Shown here one piece after another: positions 20,212 to 30,374 of a stretch of 64,000 bases of DNA. A program made the translations under genes and the position numbers. The stretch spans positions 1 through 64,000 of the forward strand of contig NZ_JAJLJH010000005.1 of NCBI RefSeq assembly GCF_023231945.1. Direction: 5' to 3'. Within the stretch, counting starts at the first letter, position 1. Each line of letters opens with the position of its first letter. A model generated the notes under the pieces. The model made no database searches, was not told where the DNA came from, and was given only the letters and a program-made list of their open reading frames with translations. This DNA is from Scleromatobacter humisilvae. GTDB lineage: Bacteria > Pseudomonadota > Gammaproteobacteria > Burkholderiales > Burkholderiaceae_C.

Positions 20212-20934
20212 ATGACGGGCGGCAACGAGATTCATTCGCTGTTCTGGTTGGCAGTGACGCGGCTGGGCGAGGCGCAGATCCTGCTGCCCGCCTTCCTCGC
20301 GGGCGCGCTGTGGCTCGCGCTCGCGCGTCCCGCGGGCGCGCGCGGGCGGCTCGCGCTGGGCAACCCGCACGCGCACGACCATCCGGCCCGCCTCTCGGCG
20401 CTGCGCTGGGTGACGGGCATCGTCGTGGTCGCGGGCATCACCACCATCAGCAAGGTGGCCTTCCTCGGATTCGGCTATGGCATCGCCGCCATCGACTTCA
20501 CGGGCTTCTCGGGCCACTCGATGTTCGCCTGCTCCATCCTGCCGGTGATCGGGGCGATCGTCGCGGGCCGCAGCGGCACCGTCGCCGGCGTGGTGCTGGC
20601 CGTGCTGATCACGTATTCGCGCGTCAATCTCGGCGCCCATTCGTGGAGCGAGGCGATCACCGGCATGGCCCTCGGCGCGGCCGCCGCGGGCTGGACGCTG
20701 GCCGACTACCTGGCCCACCCGGGCGCCGTGCGCGCACCGTGGTGGCTGCCGCTGCTGCTGCTGGTGTGGCTCGCGCTGCTGCCGATGCACGCGCCGCCGT
20801 CGCGCACGCACAGCCTGGTGGTGGCGATCTCGCTGAAACTGTCCGGCCGGCCGCGGCCCTACACGCGCTTCGAGCTGCTGGCCGGGCTCATCCACCCCGC
20901 CTGGCAGAAGGCGCAGCCGACGACAGCGCCCTGA
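20212..20934 (+). CDS. PAP2-superfamily membrane phosphatase
   Basis: This 240-residue membrane protein has about five or six hydrophobic helices (LLPAFLAGALWLALA, VTGIVVVAGITTISKVAFL, SILPVIGAIVAG, VVLAVLITYSRVNLGAHSW, WLPLLLLVWLALLPM). The PAP2 motifs are visible as FTGFSGHSMFAC (SGH) and SRVNLGAHSWSEAITG (SRxxxxxHxxxD-like, with Glu at the last position). Family members dephosphorylate lipid phosphates such as undecaprenyl pyrophosphate or phosphatidic acid. It stands next to, and converges on, the nnrU-like gene. Confidence 0.8.
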   Translation: MTGGNEIHSLFWLAVTRLGEAQILLPAFLAGALWLALARPAGARGRLALGNPHAHDHPARLSALRWVTGIVVVAGITTISKVAFLGFGYGIAAIDFTGFSGHSMFACSILPVIGAIVAGRSGTVAGVVLAVLITYSRVNLGAHSWSEAITGMALGAAAAGWTLADYLAHPGAVRAPWWLPLLLLVWLALLPMHAPPSRTHSLVVAISLKLSGRPRPYTRFELLAGLIHPAWQKAQPTTAP

Positions 20935-21549
20935 TCAATGGCCGATGCCGTGGAAGCCGGGGAACGGCGCCACGCCGATCAGCCACTGGTGCAGGTGGAA
21001 CGCGAACAGCATCCACACGAGCACGCCCACGACGACGGCCATCAGGCTGCGCCCGCGCTTGACGCTGCCGACTTCCGGCTCGGCCCCCGCGCGGCGGCGC
21101 TGGCGCGCGGCGCGGAAATCGAGCACGACCCAGGCGAGGAAGCTGCCGAACAGCACGACGTCGGCCAGCGTGCCGTTGGCCAGCAGGTGGCCGGCGGCCC
21201 AGCACTTCACGCCCAGGATCATCGGATCCTTCACGCGCGCCTTGATGCCGTTGCCCGGCACGTAGGCCGCGGTGACCAGGACGAACGCGAGCAGCGTCAG
21301 CAGCGCGGCGACGTCGTGCGTCCAGCGCGGCGGCGACCACAGCAGGACCGCCTGCTGGCGCGCCTGGCCGAAGCCGATGCAGATCAGCACGAAGCCGGCG
21401 ATCGAGATGAGCGAGTAGACGCCCTTCCAGGCATTCAGGCCGCGCGCGGCGATGAAGCGGGATCGGCGGCCGTCGGCGACGATGCGCACCGAATGGATGC
21501 CGAGGAACAGGACGAGGCCGAAGATGAGCAGGATCATGGCCGCGATCAT
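20935..21549 (-). CDS. NnrU family membrane protein
   Basis: This 204-residue integral membrane protein has about five helices. The family pattern is clear: an early FLGIHSVRIV, SLISIAGFVLICIGFGQAR, and the conserved LANGTLADVVLFGSFLAWVV. A Met four codons in is an alternative start. NnrU proteins were named in denitrification but are also isoprenoid/methyltransferase-like membrane proteins with no proven role. No denitrification gene is nearby. Confidence 0.85.
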   Translation of the reverse strand: MIAAMILLIFGLVLFLGIHSVRIVADGRRSRFIAARGLNAWKGVYSLISIAGFVLICIGFGQARQQAVLLWSPPRWTHDVAALLTLLAFVLVTAAYVPGNGIKARVKDPMILGVKCWAAGHLLANGTLADVVLFGSFLAWVVLDFRAARQRRRAGAEPEVGSVKRGRSLMAVVVGVLVWMLFAFHLHQWLIGVAPFPGFHGIGH

Positions 21550-21607
21550 GACGCCGGCAAGGCGGCGGCGCTATCCTCGTTGGCACTCCCTTCGACCAAG
21601 ACCACCC

Positions 21608-22102
21608 ATGGACAAGACCACTCCGCCCGCGAAGCGCTATTGCTGGGAAGACTTCCCCGTCGGCCGCGTGATGGCCCTCGGCAGCACCACCGTCGCGCGC
21701 GAGGCCACGCTGGCGTTCGCGCAGCAGTTCGACCCGCAGCCCTTCCATCTCGACGACGCGGCGGCCGAGGCCTCGCTGTTCAAGAGGCTGTCGGCCAGCG
21801 GCTGGCACACCTGCGCGATGACGATGCGCCTGATGTGCGACGGCTACCTCAACGACTCGTCCAGCCTGGGATCGCCGGGCATCGATGAACTCCGGTGGCT
21901 GAAACCGGTCTATCCGGGAGACACGATCTCGGCCGAGATGACCGTGCTGGAGGCGCGCGTGATGAACAGCAAGCCGCACATCGGGCTGGTGCTGTCGCGC
22001 TGGCGCGTGTTCAACCAGGATGGCGTCGACGTGATGACGATGCAGGGCTGGGGCATGTTCGGCCTGCGGCAGCCGGAACCAGTGCCGGAAAATCGGACGT
22101 AA
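21608..22102 (+). CDS. MaoC-like hot-dog-fold dehydratase
   Basis: This 164-residue protein has a single hot-dog domain. The hydratase-2 motif appears as AQQFDPQPFHLDDAAA, carrying the catalytic Asp and His, and ASGWHTCAMTMRLM is the following conserved helix. DELRWLKPVYPGDTISAEM is the standard MaoC strand pair. It probably hydrates or dehydrates a CoA-linked enoyl/3-hydroxyacyl substrate. It sits directly upstream of the GlcNAc locus promoter but is unlikely to belong to it. Confidence 0.9.
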   Translation: MDKTTPPAKRYCWEDFPVGRVMALGSTTVAREATLAFAQQFDPQPFHLDDAAAEASLFKRLSASGWHTCAMTMRLMCDGYLNDSSSLGSPGIDELRWLKPVYPGDTISAEMTVLEARVMNSKPHIGLVLSRWRVFNQDGVDVMTMQGWGMFGLRQPEPVPENRT

Positions 22103-22103
22103 T

Positions 22104-22120
22104 TGGTATTACGACTGGTT
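22104..22120 (+). promoter_or_regulatory. Candidate distal operator (TGGT direct repeat) upstream of the GlcNAc operon
   Basis: TGGTATTACGACTGGTT contains two TGGT half-sites, 12 bases apart from start to start, one more than the 11-base spacing at the other four sites. It begins two bases after the MaoC stop, about 120 bases before the promoter-proximal operator. It could be an auxiliary site for the same regulator. Confidence 0.4.
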
Positions 22121-22223
22121 CATCGTCGAAGCTGTCCGAATTGTCAGCGACATTCGGGTTTCTTCCTAGAATTCACGAGTGAATTCGACGCTCGGACCCG
22201 CGACCCCTACCGCCGAGCATTCG

Positions 22224-22257
22224 TTGACAGCGGTCTGTCATGGTACTATAGTGGTAT
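22224..22257 (+). promoter_or_regulatory. Sigma-70 promoter with overlapping operator for the GlcNAc operon
   Basis: TTGACA (22224-22229) and TATAGT (22247-22252) are separated by exactly 17 bases. The 17-base direct repeat TGGTACTATAGTGGTAT (22241-22257) covers the -10 box, so a bound regulator should block the promoter. Transcription would start near 22259, only about six bases before the kinase ATG, implying a nearly leaderless mRNA. Binding by the GntR regulator encoded at 31884-32624 is inference from motif recurrence. Confidence 0.7.
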
Positions 22258-22264
22258 CACACAT

Positions 22265-23182
22265 ATGAGCCACACCTGCTATCACCCCGCCTTCGAACAG
22301 GCCGACATCCGCTACGCGCTGGGCGTGGACGGCGGCGGGACGGGCACCCGCGTCCGACTCTGGACGAACGCCGGCGCGCTGATCGGCCACGGCGAATCCG
22401 GGCCCTCGGCGCTGGCCCAGGGCATCGCCCAGGCGTGGACGCACATCGTGCAGGCGGTCGAGCGCGCGTTCGCGTCGGCCGGGCTCGCGATGCCGGTGCC
22501 CAACCACTGCGTGCTGGGCCTGGGCCTGGCCGGCGCCGTCGCGCCGCACCTGGCGGCCGCGTTCTTCCGCGCGGCTCCCGAATACGCGCTGATCGTGCTG
22601 GAGACCGACTCCCGCACCGCGCTGATGGGCGCGCACGCCGGCCGCCCGGGCGCGATCGTCGCCGTGGGCACCGGCGCGGTCGGCGAGGCGCTGCATGCCG
22701 ACGGACGCCGCGTGGCGGTCAGCGGCTGGGGCTTTCCGGTCGGCGACGAGGGCTCGGGTGCGTGGCTCGGCCTGAAGGCGATGCAGATCGCGCACCGCGC
22801 CCTCGATGGCCGCGCCACGGCCGGCACGCTGGCGCAGGCCGTGTGGCGCCAGGTGGGCGATCGCCGCGACGCGCTGCTCGAGTGGTGCTCGGCCGCCGGC
22901 CAGCACGAATACGCGCAACTCGCGCCCCTCGTCTTCGAGTGCGCGGACACCGACGCCGCGGCGCAGTCGCTGGTGCAGGACATCGGACAGGAAATCGAAG
23001 ACATGGCGCTTGCACTCGACCCGGGGCTGCAACTGCCCATCGTGCTGCTGGGCAGCATCGGACTGCGCATGGCGCCGCGCCTCGCGCCGGCACTGCGGGC
23101 GCGGCTCGTCGAACCCGCCGGCGATGCCGTCGACGGCGCGCACCGCCTGGTGCGCCAGCAGATGAAGGAAGCGGTCGCATGA
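22265..23182 (+). CDS. N-acetylglucosamine kinase, BadF/BadG/BcrA/BcrD type
   Basis: This 305-residue ASKHA-fold kinase is predicted to convert GlcNAc to GlcNAc-6-phosphate. The phosphate-1 motif is ALGVDGGGTGTRVRLW (~20-35). The phosphate-2 region has AIVAVGTGAVGEALHADG, followed by GWGFPVGDEGSGAWLGLKAM, and the adenosine region has IVLLGSIGLRM. These match the GlcNAc kinases of proteobacterial nag loci. It is the first gene of the operon and its TGA overlaps the nagA ATG (ATGA). No Shine-Dalgarno sequence precedes the ATG, consistent with the very short predicted leader. Confidence 0.88.
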   Translation: MSHTCYHPAFEQADIRYALGVDGGGTGTRVRLWTNAGALIGHGESGPSALAQGIAQAWTHIVQAVERAFASAGLAMPVPNHCVLGLGLAGAVAPHLAAAFFRAAPEYALIVLETDSRTALMGAHAGRPGAIVAVGTGAVGEALHADGRRVAVSGWGFPVGDEGSGAWLGLKAMQIAHRALDGRATAGTLAQAVWRQVGDRRDALLEWCSAAGQHEYAQLAPLVFECADTDAAAQSLVQDIGQEIEDMALALDPGLQLPIVLLGSIGLRMAPRLAPALRARLVEPAGDAVDGAHRLVRQQMKEAVA

Positions 23183-24312
23183 GCGTCGCCCGGCAAGAGA
23201 TCAGCGGCAATGTCCTGACGCCGCAGGGCTTCATCCGCGGCAAGTTGACGGTCGTCGACGGGCGCGTCTCGGGCATCGAGGGCCAGCCGATCAGCGAGGG
23301 CCAGGCGCGCGTGTCGGGCGAACCGCTGATCCTGCCGGGCTTCATCGACCTGCACGTGCACGGCGGCGGCGGCTTCGACACGATGGAAGGCGGCAACGCG
23401 GTCGCCGAGATCGCCCGGGTGCACGCGCGCCACGGCACGACCTCGATGCTCGCGACGACGATGACCGCGCCGATGGCCGACATCTCGCGTGCGATGGCCG
23501 CGCTGGCCGACGCGGTGCGCACGCACCGGCGCGGCGGCGCGCACGTGATGGGCGTGCATCTCGAAGGCCCGTACATCAACCCGGGCGCGCTCGGCGCGCA
23601 GCCCGACTTCGCGCGGCCCGCGTCGGTGGCGGAGGTCAAGGCGCTGCACGAGCTCGCGCCGATCCGCCTGATCACGATGGCGCCCGAGCTGCCCGGCAAC
23701 CTCGACCTGATCGCGCCGCTGCGCGCGGCCGGCTTCCACGTGCAGATCGGCCACACGGCCGGCACGTACGAGGACGGCGTCGCCGCCCTGCAGCGCGGCG
23801 CAACCGGCTTCACGCACCTGTTCAACGCGATGAGCAAGTTCCACCACCGCGAGCCGGGCATCGCCGGCGCGGCGCTGGCGCATGCCGAGTTCGCCGAGAT
23901 CATCCCCGACTTGCTGCACGTGCATCCGGGCGCGATCCGTGCCGCGCTGCGTGCGATCCCCTGCCTCTACTGCGTGACCGATTCGACGGCCGCGGCGGGC
24001 ATGCCCGACGGCGACTACAACCTCGGCAGCCACCGCGTCACCAAGTGCCTGGGCGGCGTGCGCCTGGCCGACGGCACGCTGGCCGGCAGCACGCTGACGA
24101 TGGACCAGGCGCTGCGCAACCTCGTCGGCATGGGCCTGAGCCTGGACGACGCGTCGCGCCGCGTGGCCACCAACGCCGCCGACTTCCTCGGCCTCGCCGA
24201 CCGCGGCCGCCTGTTCGTCGGCGGGCGCGCCGACATCGTCGTGCTCGATGCCGCCCTGCACCTGACCCAAGTGATCGTAGAAGGAGATCCCATTGACCTC
24301 ACGGATGTTTGA
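23179..24312 (+). CDS. nagA: N-acetylglucosamine-6-phosphate deacetylase
   Basis: This 377-residue amidohydrolase makes GlcN-6-P and acetate from GlcNAc-6-P. The metal and catalytic motifs are in order: FIDLHVHGGGGFDTMEGG, GVHLEGPYINPGALGAQ (metal-binding Glu), QIGHTAGTYEDG and FTHLFNAMS (metal His residues), and TDSTAAAGMPDG (catalytic Asp). Length matches E. coli NagA (382). It overlaps the kinase stop by four bases, and its last 20 bases overlap the SIS gene, so the three are translationally coupled. Confidence 0.95.
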   Translation: MSVARQEISGNVLTPQGFIRGKLTVVDGRVSGIEGQPISEGQARVSGEPLILPGFIDLHVHGGGGFDTMEGGNAVAEIARVHARHGTTSMLATTMTAPMADISRAMAALADAVRTHRRGGAHVMGVHLEGPYINPGALGAQPDFARPASVAEVKALHELAPIRLITMAPELPGNLDLIAPLRAAGFHVQIGHTAGTYEDGVAALQRGATGFTHLFNAMSKFHHREPGIAGAALAHAEFAEIIPDLLHVHPGAIRAALRAIPCLYCVTDSTAAAGMPDGDYNLGSHRVTKCLGGVRLADGTLAGSTLTMDQALRNLVGMGLSLDDASRRVATNAADFLGLADRGRLFVGGRADIVVLDAALHLTQVIVEGDPIDLTDV

Positions 24313-25315
24313 CGAAGCCCGCGAAGCCCCGGCGGCCGTGGCTCGTCTGATGGCGGCCGACCTCGCCGCCTACACCTCGCTCGGCGAGCAACTCCGTGCC
24401 GATCCGCCGCGATCCGCCCTGACCGTGGCGCGCGGCAGCTCCGACCACGCCGCGCACTACATGGCCTACCTCGTGATGGCGCGCCTGGGCCGGCTCGTGA
24501 CGTCGCTGCCGATGTCGCTCGTCACGCTGTACCAGTCGCAGCTCGATTGCAACGGGCTCGTGTCCTGGGGCTTCTCGCAGTCGGGCCAGAGCCCCGACCT
24601 GATCGCGCCGACGCGCCAGTTCCGCGAAGGCGGCGCACGCACGGTGGCCGTCGTCAACGACGCCGGCTCGCCGCTGGCGCAGGCCGCGCAATGGGTGCTG
24701 CCGCTGCACGCGGGCGCCGAGACCAGCGTGGCCGCCACCAAGAGCTACATCACGCAGCTCGTGGCCGGCGCGCGCATCGTCGCGCACTGGCAGAACGACG
24801 CCCCGCTGCTGGCCGCGCTCGATACGCTGCCCGAGGTGCTGGAACGCGCCGCGTACACCGACTGGTCGCCGCTGGTCGACGCGCTGGTCGACGCCGACAA
24901 GCTGTTCGTGATCGGCCGCGGCACCAGCCTGGCCATCGCGATGGAGGCGGCGCTGAAGTTCAAGGAGGTCTGCGGCATCCAGGCCGAGGCGTTCTCCGGT
25001 GCCGAGGTCAAGCACGGGCCGATGGCGCTGATCGAGGAAGGCTACCCGCTGCTCGTCTTCGCGCCGCGCGGCCCCGCGCAGGCCGGCCTGCTGCAACTGG
25101 CCGACGACATGCGCCGCCGCGGCGCGCGCGTGCTCGTGGCCGCGCCGGTGGGCACGCCGGGCGCCGAGCTGCCGCTGGTCGTCGCCGATCACGAGGATCT
25201 CGATCCGATCTCCGCGATCCAGAGCTACTACCTGGCCGTCGAGGCGCTCGCACGCGCGAAGGGCCTCGACCCGGACAAGCCGCGCCATCTCAACAAGGTC
25301 ACGCTGACCCATTGA
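24293..25315 (+). CDS. Glucosamine-6-phosphate deaminase, SIS type (NagB-II)
   Basis: This 340-residue enzyme is predicted to deaminate GlcN-6-P to fructose-6-P. It has two SIS domains with sugar-phosphate motifs (VARGSSDHAAHYMAYL, WGFSQSGQSPDLI, TSVAATKSYITQL, VIGRGTSLAIAMEAALK). The C-terminal GAEVKHGPMALIEEGYP is shared with the isomerase half of GlmS, but the glutaminase domain is absent. That makes it the NagB-II type. The start is a TTG at 24293 with AAGGAG six bases upstream; the ATG at 24305 would be too far from that site. It overlaps the end of nagA. Confidence 0.9.
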   Translation: MTSRMFDEAREAPAAVARLMAADLAAYTSLGEQLRADPPRSALTVARGSSDHAAHYMAYLVMARLGRLVTSLPMSLVTLYQSQLDCNGLVSWGFSQSGQSPDLIAPTRQFREGGARTVAVVNDAGSPLAQAAQWVLPLHAGAETSVAATKSYITQLVAGARIVAHWQNDAPLLAALDTLPEVLERAAYTDWSPLVDALVDADKLFVIGRGTSLAIAMEAALKFKEVCGIQAEAFSGAEVKHGPMALIEEGYPLLVFAPRGPAQAGLLQLADDMRRRGARVLVAAPVGTPGAELPLVVADHEDLDPISAIQSYYLAVEALARAKGLDPDKPRHLNKVTLTH

Positions 25316-25320
25316 CGACG

Positions 25321-26844
25321 ATGAGCGCCGCGCCATTTCATCCCGGCCATCTGGTGATGGTCGACATTCCCGGCACGTCGCTCGACGCCGCGAGCGCGGA
25401 GTTCCTGCGCCGCCATCACGTGCGCGCGATCTGCCTGTTCCGCCGCAACCTCGGCACCGAGGACGAGATCCGCCAGCTGACGGCCGACCTGCGCGAGGTG
25501 ATGGGCCCGAACTCGCTGATCGGCATCGACCAGGAGGGCGGCTCGACGATCCGCGCGACCTTCCTGCCGCAGGCGCCGGCCGCGATGGCGCTCGGCGCGA
25601 TCGGCGACGAGGCCTTGTGCGAGGAGGTCGGCGCGACGGTCGCGCGCGGCCTGCGCAGCCTGGGCATCAACTGGAACTTCGCGCCGGTGCTGGACGTCAA
25701 CAACAACCCCGGCAACCCGGTGATCGCCGAGCGCAGCTTCGGCGAGGATCCCGCCGAGGTCGCGCGCCTGGCCGCCGCGTGGATGCGCGGCTCGCTGCGC
25801 GAGGGCGTGGCCTGCTGCGTCAAGCACTTCCCCGGCCACGGCGATACCGCGACCGATTCGCACCACGCGTTGCCCGTCGTCGACAAGTCCATCGCCGAGC
25901 TCGAGGCGCTGGAGCTGAAGCCCTTCCGCGCGCTCGCGCATGCGCATGGCGACACGCCCGCCGCGCCGTCGGTGATGACGGCCCACATCGTCTATCCGCA
26001 GATCGACCCCGGGCATCCGGCCACGCTGTCGCGGCCCGTGCTCACCGGGCTGCTGCGCGAAGCCATCGGCTACGACGGCGTCGTCATCACCGATGCGCTG
26101 ATGATGAAGGCCGTGCACGACAACTACGGCCATGCCCTCGCCGCCGTGTTGGCGCTGCAGGCGGGGGCCGACATGCCGCTCGCGCAGGGCACGCTCGAGG
26201 AGCAGGGCGCGACCGTCAAGGCGATCGAGCAGGCGCTCGCCGAAGGCCACCTGCTGCCGGCCGACGTCAAGCGATCCGAGGCGCGGCTGGTGGCGCTGGC
26301 GCAGGCCTATCCGGTGTCGCCGAGGGCCTACGACGCCGCGCAGCGCGCCGCCGACGACGCCGCGATGCGGGCCGCGTGGGCGCGGGGACTGACCGCGTTC
26401 GACGGCGCCGGCCGGCGCGCGACGCCGCCCGCGCCGGGCACGCCGCTGCGCGTGGTCACGCAGGATTCGGTGGAGTGCGACGGCGTCTCGGAAGCCGGCC
26501 TGCCGGCCGAACGCGTGATGGAAATGTTCGCCGGCTTCGCCGACGTGCAGCTCGTGCGCGTGCCCGACCTTCGCAACATCGATGCCGCGACGTTCCCGCA
26601 GGACGGCCGCTGCAACATCCTTGTCTCCAACCACCGCACGCGCTTCGGCACGACGGCCGCGAGCGCGCGGCCCGACCTGCACGTCGCGCTGTGGAACCCG
26701 TTCCAGCTATTCGACATCGCCGCGCCCTCGCTCGTGACCTGGGGCTACTGCGACGGCGCGATCGACGCCGTGCGGGCGTGGCTCGAAGGCCGGGCGCAAG
26801 CCACCGCCAGGTCTCCGGTGAACCTCTCTCCTCGCGCGGCCTGA
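25321..26844 (+). CDS. GH3 beta-N-acetylhexosaminidase (NagZ-like) with extra C-terminal domain
   Basis: This 507-residue enzyme is predicted to cleave GlcNAc from the non-reducing end of chito-oligosaccharides or muropeptides. The GH3 NagZ signatures are LIGIDQEGGSTIRA, CCVKHFPGHGDTATDSHHAL (the Asp-His general acid/base loop) and VVITDALMMKAV (nucleophile Asp). At 507 residues it exceeds the one-domain NagZ (~340): an extra ~150-residue domain follows, as in Bacillus two-domain NagZ. No signal peptide is visible, so it is cytoplasmic. It begins six bases after the SIS gene and belongs to the same operon. Confidence 0.9.
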   Translation: MSAAPFHPGHLVMVDIPGTSLDAASAEFLRRHHVRAICLFRRNLGTEDEIRQLTADLREVMGPNSLIGIDQEGGSTIRATFLPQAPAAMALGAIGDEALCEEVGATVARGLRSLGINWNFAPVLDVNNNPGNPVIAERSFGEDPAEVARLAAAWMRGSLREGVACCVKHFPGHGDTATDSHHALPVVDKSIAELEALELKPFRALAHAHGDTPAAPSVMTAHIVYPQIDPGHPATLSRPVLTGLLREAIGYDGVVITDALMMKAVHDNYGHALAAVLALQAGADMPLAQGTLEEQGATVKAIEQALAEGHLLPADVKRSEARLVALAQAYPVSPRAYDAAQRAADDAAMRAAWARGLTAFDGAGRRATPPAPGTPLRVVTQDSVECDGVSEAGLPAERVMEMFAGFADVQLVRVPDLRNIDAATFPQDGRCNILVSNHRTRFGTTAASARPDLHVALWNPFQLFDIAAPSLVTWGYCDGAIDAVRAWLEGRAQATARSPVNLSPRAA

Positions 26845-26899
26845 ACGCGGGCAGACTGTGTGGAACCGGGCTCCCTCACCGCCAGGAAAGAGACATCGA

Positions 26900-28225
26900 G
26901 TGCAAAGTGAATCCGTCCTGACCGCCGACCTGGCCTCGCCTTCCGTGACGCCGGCGTCGCCGCTGAAGCGATCGCCCATCACCTGGGTTCCGACGCTCTA
27001 TTTCGCGCAGGGCGTGCCGTTCTTCGTCGTGATCGCGATCGCGGCGCTGCTGTTCAAGGATCTCGGCATCGAGAACAGCGTCATCACGAAATGGACGGGC
27101 GCGCTGGGCCTGGCCTGGGCTGTCAAGCCGCTGTGGAGCCCGTTCCTCGAGGCGGTGCCCAGCAAGAAGCTGCTGGTCGTGGTGTTCCAGCTGGTCGGCG
27201 CGACCACGCTGGGGCTCATCGCGCTGGCGCTCAACGTGCCGCACAGCGTCTCGCTGGTGCTGGGCATCCTCGCGTTCACGGCCTTCGCGTCGGCCACGCA
27301 CGACATCTCGTCCGACGGCCTCTACATCGCAAGCCTCACCGACAAGCTGCAGGCCGAATACGCCGGCTGGCAGGGCGCATTCTTCAACGCGGCGCGGCTC
27401 TTCGCGCGCGGCGGCGTGCTGGTTTTGGTGGGCTACCTCGAGAAGTCGATGGAGACCGCGCATGCCTGGAGCGCCGTCTTCGTGCTGCTGGCCGCGGTGA
27501 TGGCCGCGCTTGCCGCGTACCACGTGTGGGCGCTCCCCGACACGCGCGCCGCGACGCAGGTCTCGCGCAAGGTGGGCGACATCGCGAAGACGACGGTTGA
27601 AGTGGTCGTCGAGTTCTTCCGCAAGCCGGGTATCTGGTTCGCGATCCTGTTCATCATCCTGTTTCGCGCCGGCGAAGGACAGATCCAGTCGGTCGGCCCG
27701 CTGTTCCTGAAGGACGCGCGTGCGGTGGGCGGCCTGGGCCTGTCGACCGACCAGATCGGCGTCGTCTACGGCACGTGGGCGACGGTGGCCTTCGTCGGCG
27801 GCAGCATCGTCGGCGGCTACTTCACGTCGTGGCTGGGCCTGAGGCGCTCGATGGTGTGGCTCGTCATCGCGATGAACCTGCCCAACCTCGTCTACTGGTG
27901 GCTCAGCACGGCGCGCCCGACGGACATGAGCCTGATCGCCGCCGGCCTGTCGATCGAGATGTTCGGCTACGGCTTCGGTTTCGTCGGCATCATCCTGTTC
28001 ATCATGCAGGTGGTCGCCAAGGGACGCTTCACGACGGCGCACTACGCGCTGGGCACCGGCGTCATGCAGCTCGGCTTCATCCTCTCGGGCACGTGGAGCG
28101 GCGAGATCCAGACCTGGCTCGGCTACCAGCACTTCTTCCTGTGGGTGCTGGCCTGCGCGGTGCCGGTGCTGGTGCTGTCGTTCTTCCTGCCTCATCACGA
28201 GGAACCTGTTTCTGCCGCCGCCTGA
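26900..28225 (+). CDS. MFS transporter, AmpG-like, for GlcNAc or its oligosaccharides
   Basis: This 441-residue inner-membrane carrier has about 12 hydrophobic helices. The AmpG-type start WVPTLYFAQGVPFFVVIAIA is followed by DLGIENSVITKWTGALGLAW and the family loop ATHDISSDGLYIASL. The start is a GTG at 26900 preceded by AGGAAAGAG; the upstream in-frame Met lacks a site. Position between the GH3 hexosaminidase and GH16-like genes suggests import of GlcNAc, chitobiose or anhydromuropeptide. Substrate is inferred from context. Confidence 0.88.
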   Translation: MQSESVLTADLASPSVTPASPLKRSPITWVPTLYFAQGVPFFVVIAIAALLFKDLGIENSVITKWTGALGLAWAVKPLWSPFLEAVPSKKLLVVVFQLVGATTLGLIALALNVPHSVSLVLGILAFTAFASATHDISSDGLYIASLTDKLQAEYAGWQGAFFNAARLFARGGVLVLVGYLEKSMETAHAWSAVFVLLAAVMAALAAYHVWALPDTRAATQVSRKVGDIAKTTVEVVVEFFRKPGIWFAILFIILFRAGEGQIQSVGPLFLKDARAVGGLGLSTDQIGVVYGTWATVAFVGGSIVGGYFTSWLGLRRSMVWLVIAMNLPNLVYWWLSTARPTDMSLIAAGLSIEMFGYGFGFVGIILFIMQVVAKGRFTTAHYALGTGVMQLGFILSGTWSGEIQTWLGYQHFFLWVLACAVPVLVLSFFLPHHEEPVSAAA

Positions 28226-28226
28226 C

Positions 28227-29180
28227 ATGAGCCGCCAGCCGCTGTCGCTGCGCGCCCTCGCGCGCGCGATCGCCTCGCTCGCGTTCGTCGCGACGGCCGC
28301 CGGCTGCGTCGTCGTCAACGCCGGCGCCGCGGCCGCGCCGGCCGAGCTGTTCTTCGACGACTTCTCCTACGCGCAGCCCGCCGACCTCGCCGCCGGCGGC
28401 TGGCAGTTGCGCGACGGCGTCGGCCATCCGGGCCTGCCCGGCGGACGTTTCAGTGCCGGGGCGATCACGCTGCTCGACGACCCGCAGCAGCCCGGCAACC
28501 GCGTGCTGCGCATGACGGCGACGACCGACGGCACCGGCCCCGGCACCGTGCAGGCGCAGCTGTGCCACCAGCGCAAGGTGCTGCAGGGCACCTACGCCGC
28601 GCGCATCCGCTTCAGCGACGCGCCGCGCGCGGGCGCCGACGGCGATCCGGTCATCGAGTCGTTCTACGCGGTCGCGCCGCTCGCGCACGCGTTCGATCCC
28701 GACTTCAGCGAGCTCGATTGGGAGTACCTGCCCAACGGCGGCTGGGGCTCGGACAAGACCCGGCTGTACGGCGTGTCGTGGCAGACGGTGCAGATCGATC
28801 CGTGGGAGTCGCACAACTCCGCGCACGAGGAGTTCGGCTCGTTCGACGGCTGGCACACGCTGCTGATGCAGGTGACCAGGGCCGAGGTGCGCGAGTTCGT
28901 CGACGGCCGCCAGGTGGCGCTGCACGACGGCCGCAACGTGCCGGTGTCGCCGATGACGATCTCGTTCAACCTGTGGTTCGCCGTCGGCGGATCGCTGCCC
29001 ACCGGCGGCGCGCAGCGCGTCTACGACGAGGACGTCGACTGGGTCTTCCACGCGAAGGACCAGGTGCTGAGCCCGGCCGACGTCGATGCCCAGGTGCGCG
29101 CGCTGCGCGCCGGTCACATCGCGCGCACGGACACCGTGCCCGCCCCCAACCCGCCGCTGCAACAACGCTGCGACATCTAG
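28227..29180 (+). CDS. GH16-like concanavalin-fold lipoprotein
   Basis: This 317-residue lipoprotein has its signal peptide ending at the lipobox TAAGC (Cys27). The mature domain reads as a laminarinase-type jelly roll: [13 protein letters not shown] near the N-terminus, then [14 protein letters not shown]. The E-x-D-x-E triplet (about E162, D164, E166) is the GH16 nucleophile/acid arrangement. [12 protein letters not shown] and [10 protein letters not shown] follow as in that fold. It begins two bases after the MFS stop. Beta-glucan is the usual GH16 target; the GlcNAc context leaves the substrate open. Confidence 0.8.
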   Translation: MSRQPLSLRALARAIASLAFVATAAGCVVVNAGAAAAPAELFFDDFSYAQPADLAAGGWQLRDGVGHPGLPGGRFSAGAITLLDDPQQPGNRVLRMTATTDGTGPGTVQAQLCHQRKVLQGTYAARIRFSDAPRAGADGDPVIESFYAVAPLAHAFDPDFSELDWEYLPNGGWGSDKTRLYGVSWQTVQIDPWESHNSAHEEFGSFDGWHTLLMQVTRAEVREFVDGRQVALHDGRNVPVSPMTISFNLWFAVGGSLPTGGAQRVYDEDVDWVFHAKDQVLSPADVDAQVRALRAGHIARTDTVPAPNPPLQQRCDI

Positions 29181-29193
29181 GACTCCACACACC

Positions 29194-30303
<1,110 letters not shown>

Positions 30304-30321
30304 GGTTTTCCGCGCGGCAGT

Positions 30322-30361
30322 AAAAAAGGCCCCGGTCGCCGTCGCGACCGGGGCCTCGTTC
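30322..30361. terminator. Bidirectional intrinsic terminator
   Basis: A perfect 12-base-pair stem (GGCCCCGGTCGC with GCGACCGGGGCC, loop CGTC) is flanked on the left by six A residues. These give a U-tract to transcripts of the minus-strand TPR gene; the right flank TCGTTCGTT is weaker. It separates the ATPase gene from the convergent TPR gene. Confidence 0.85.
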
Positions 30362-30374
30362 GTTGCGGCTCGCC

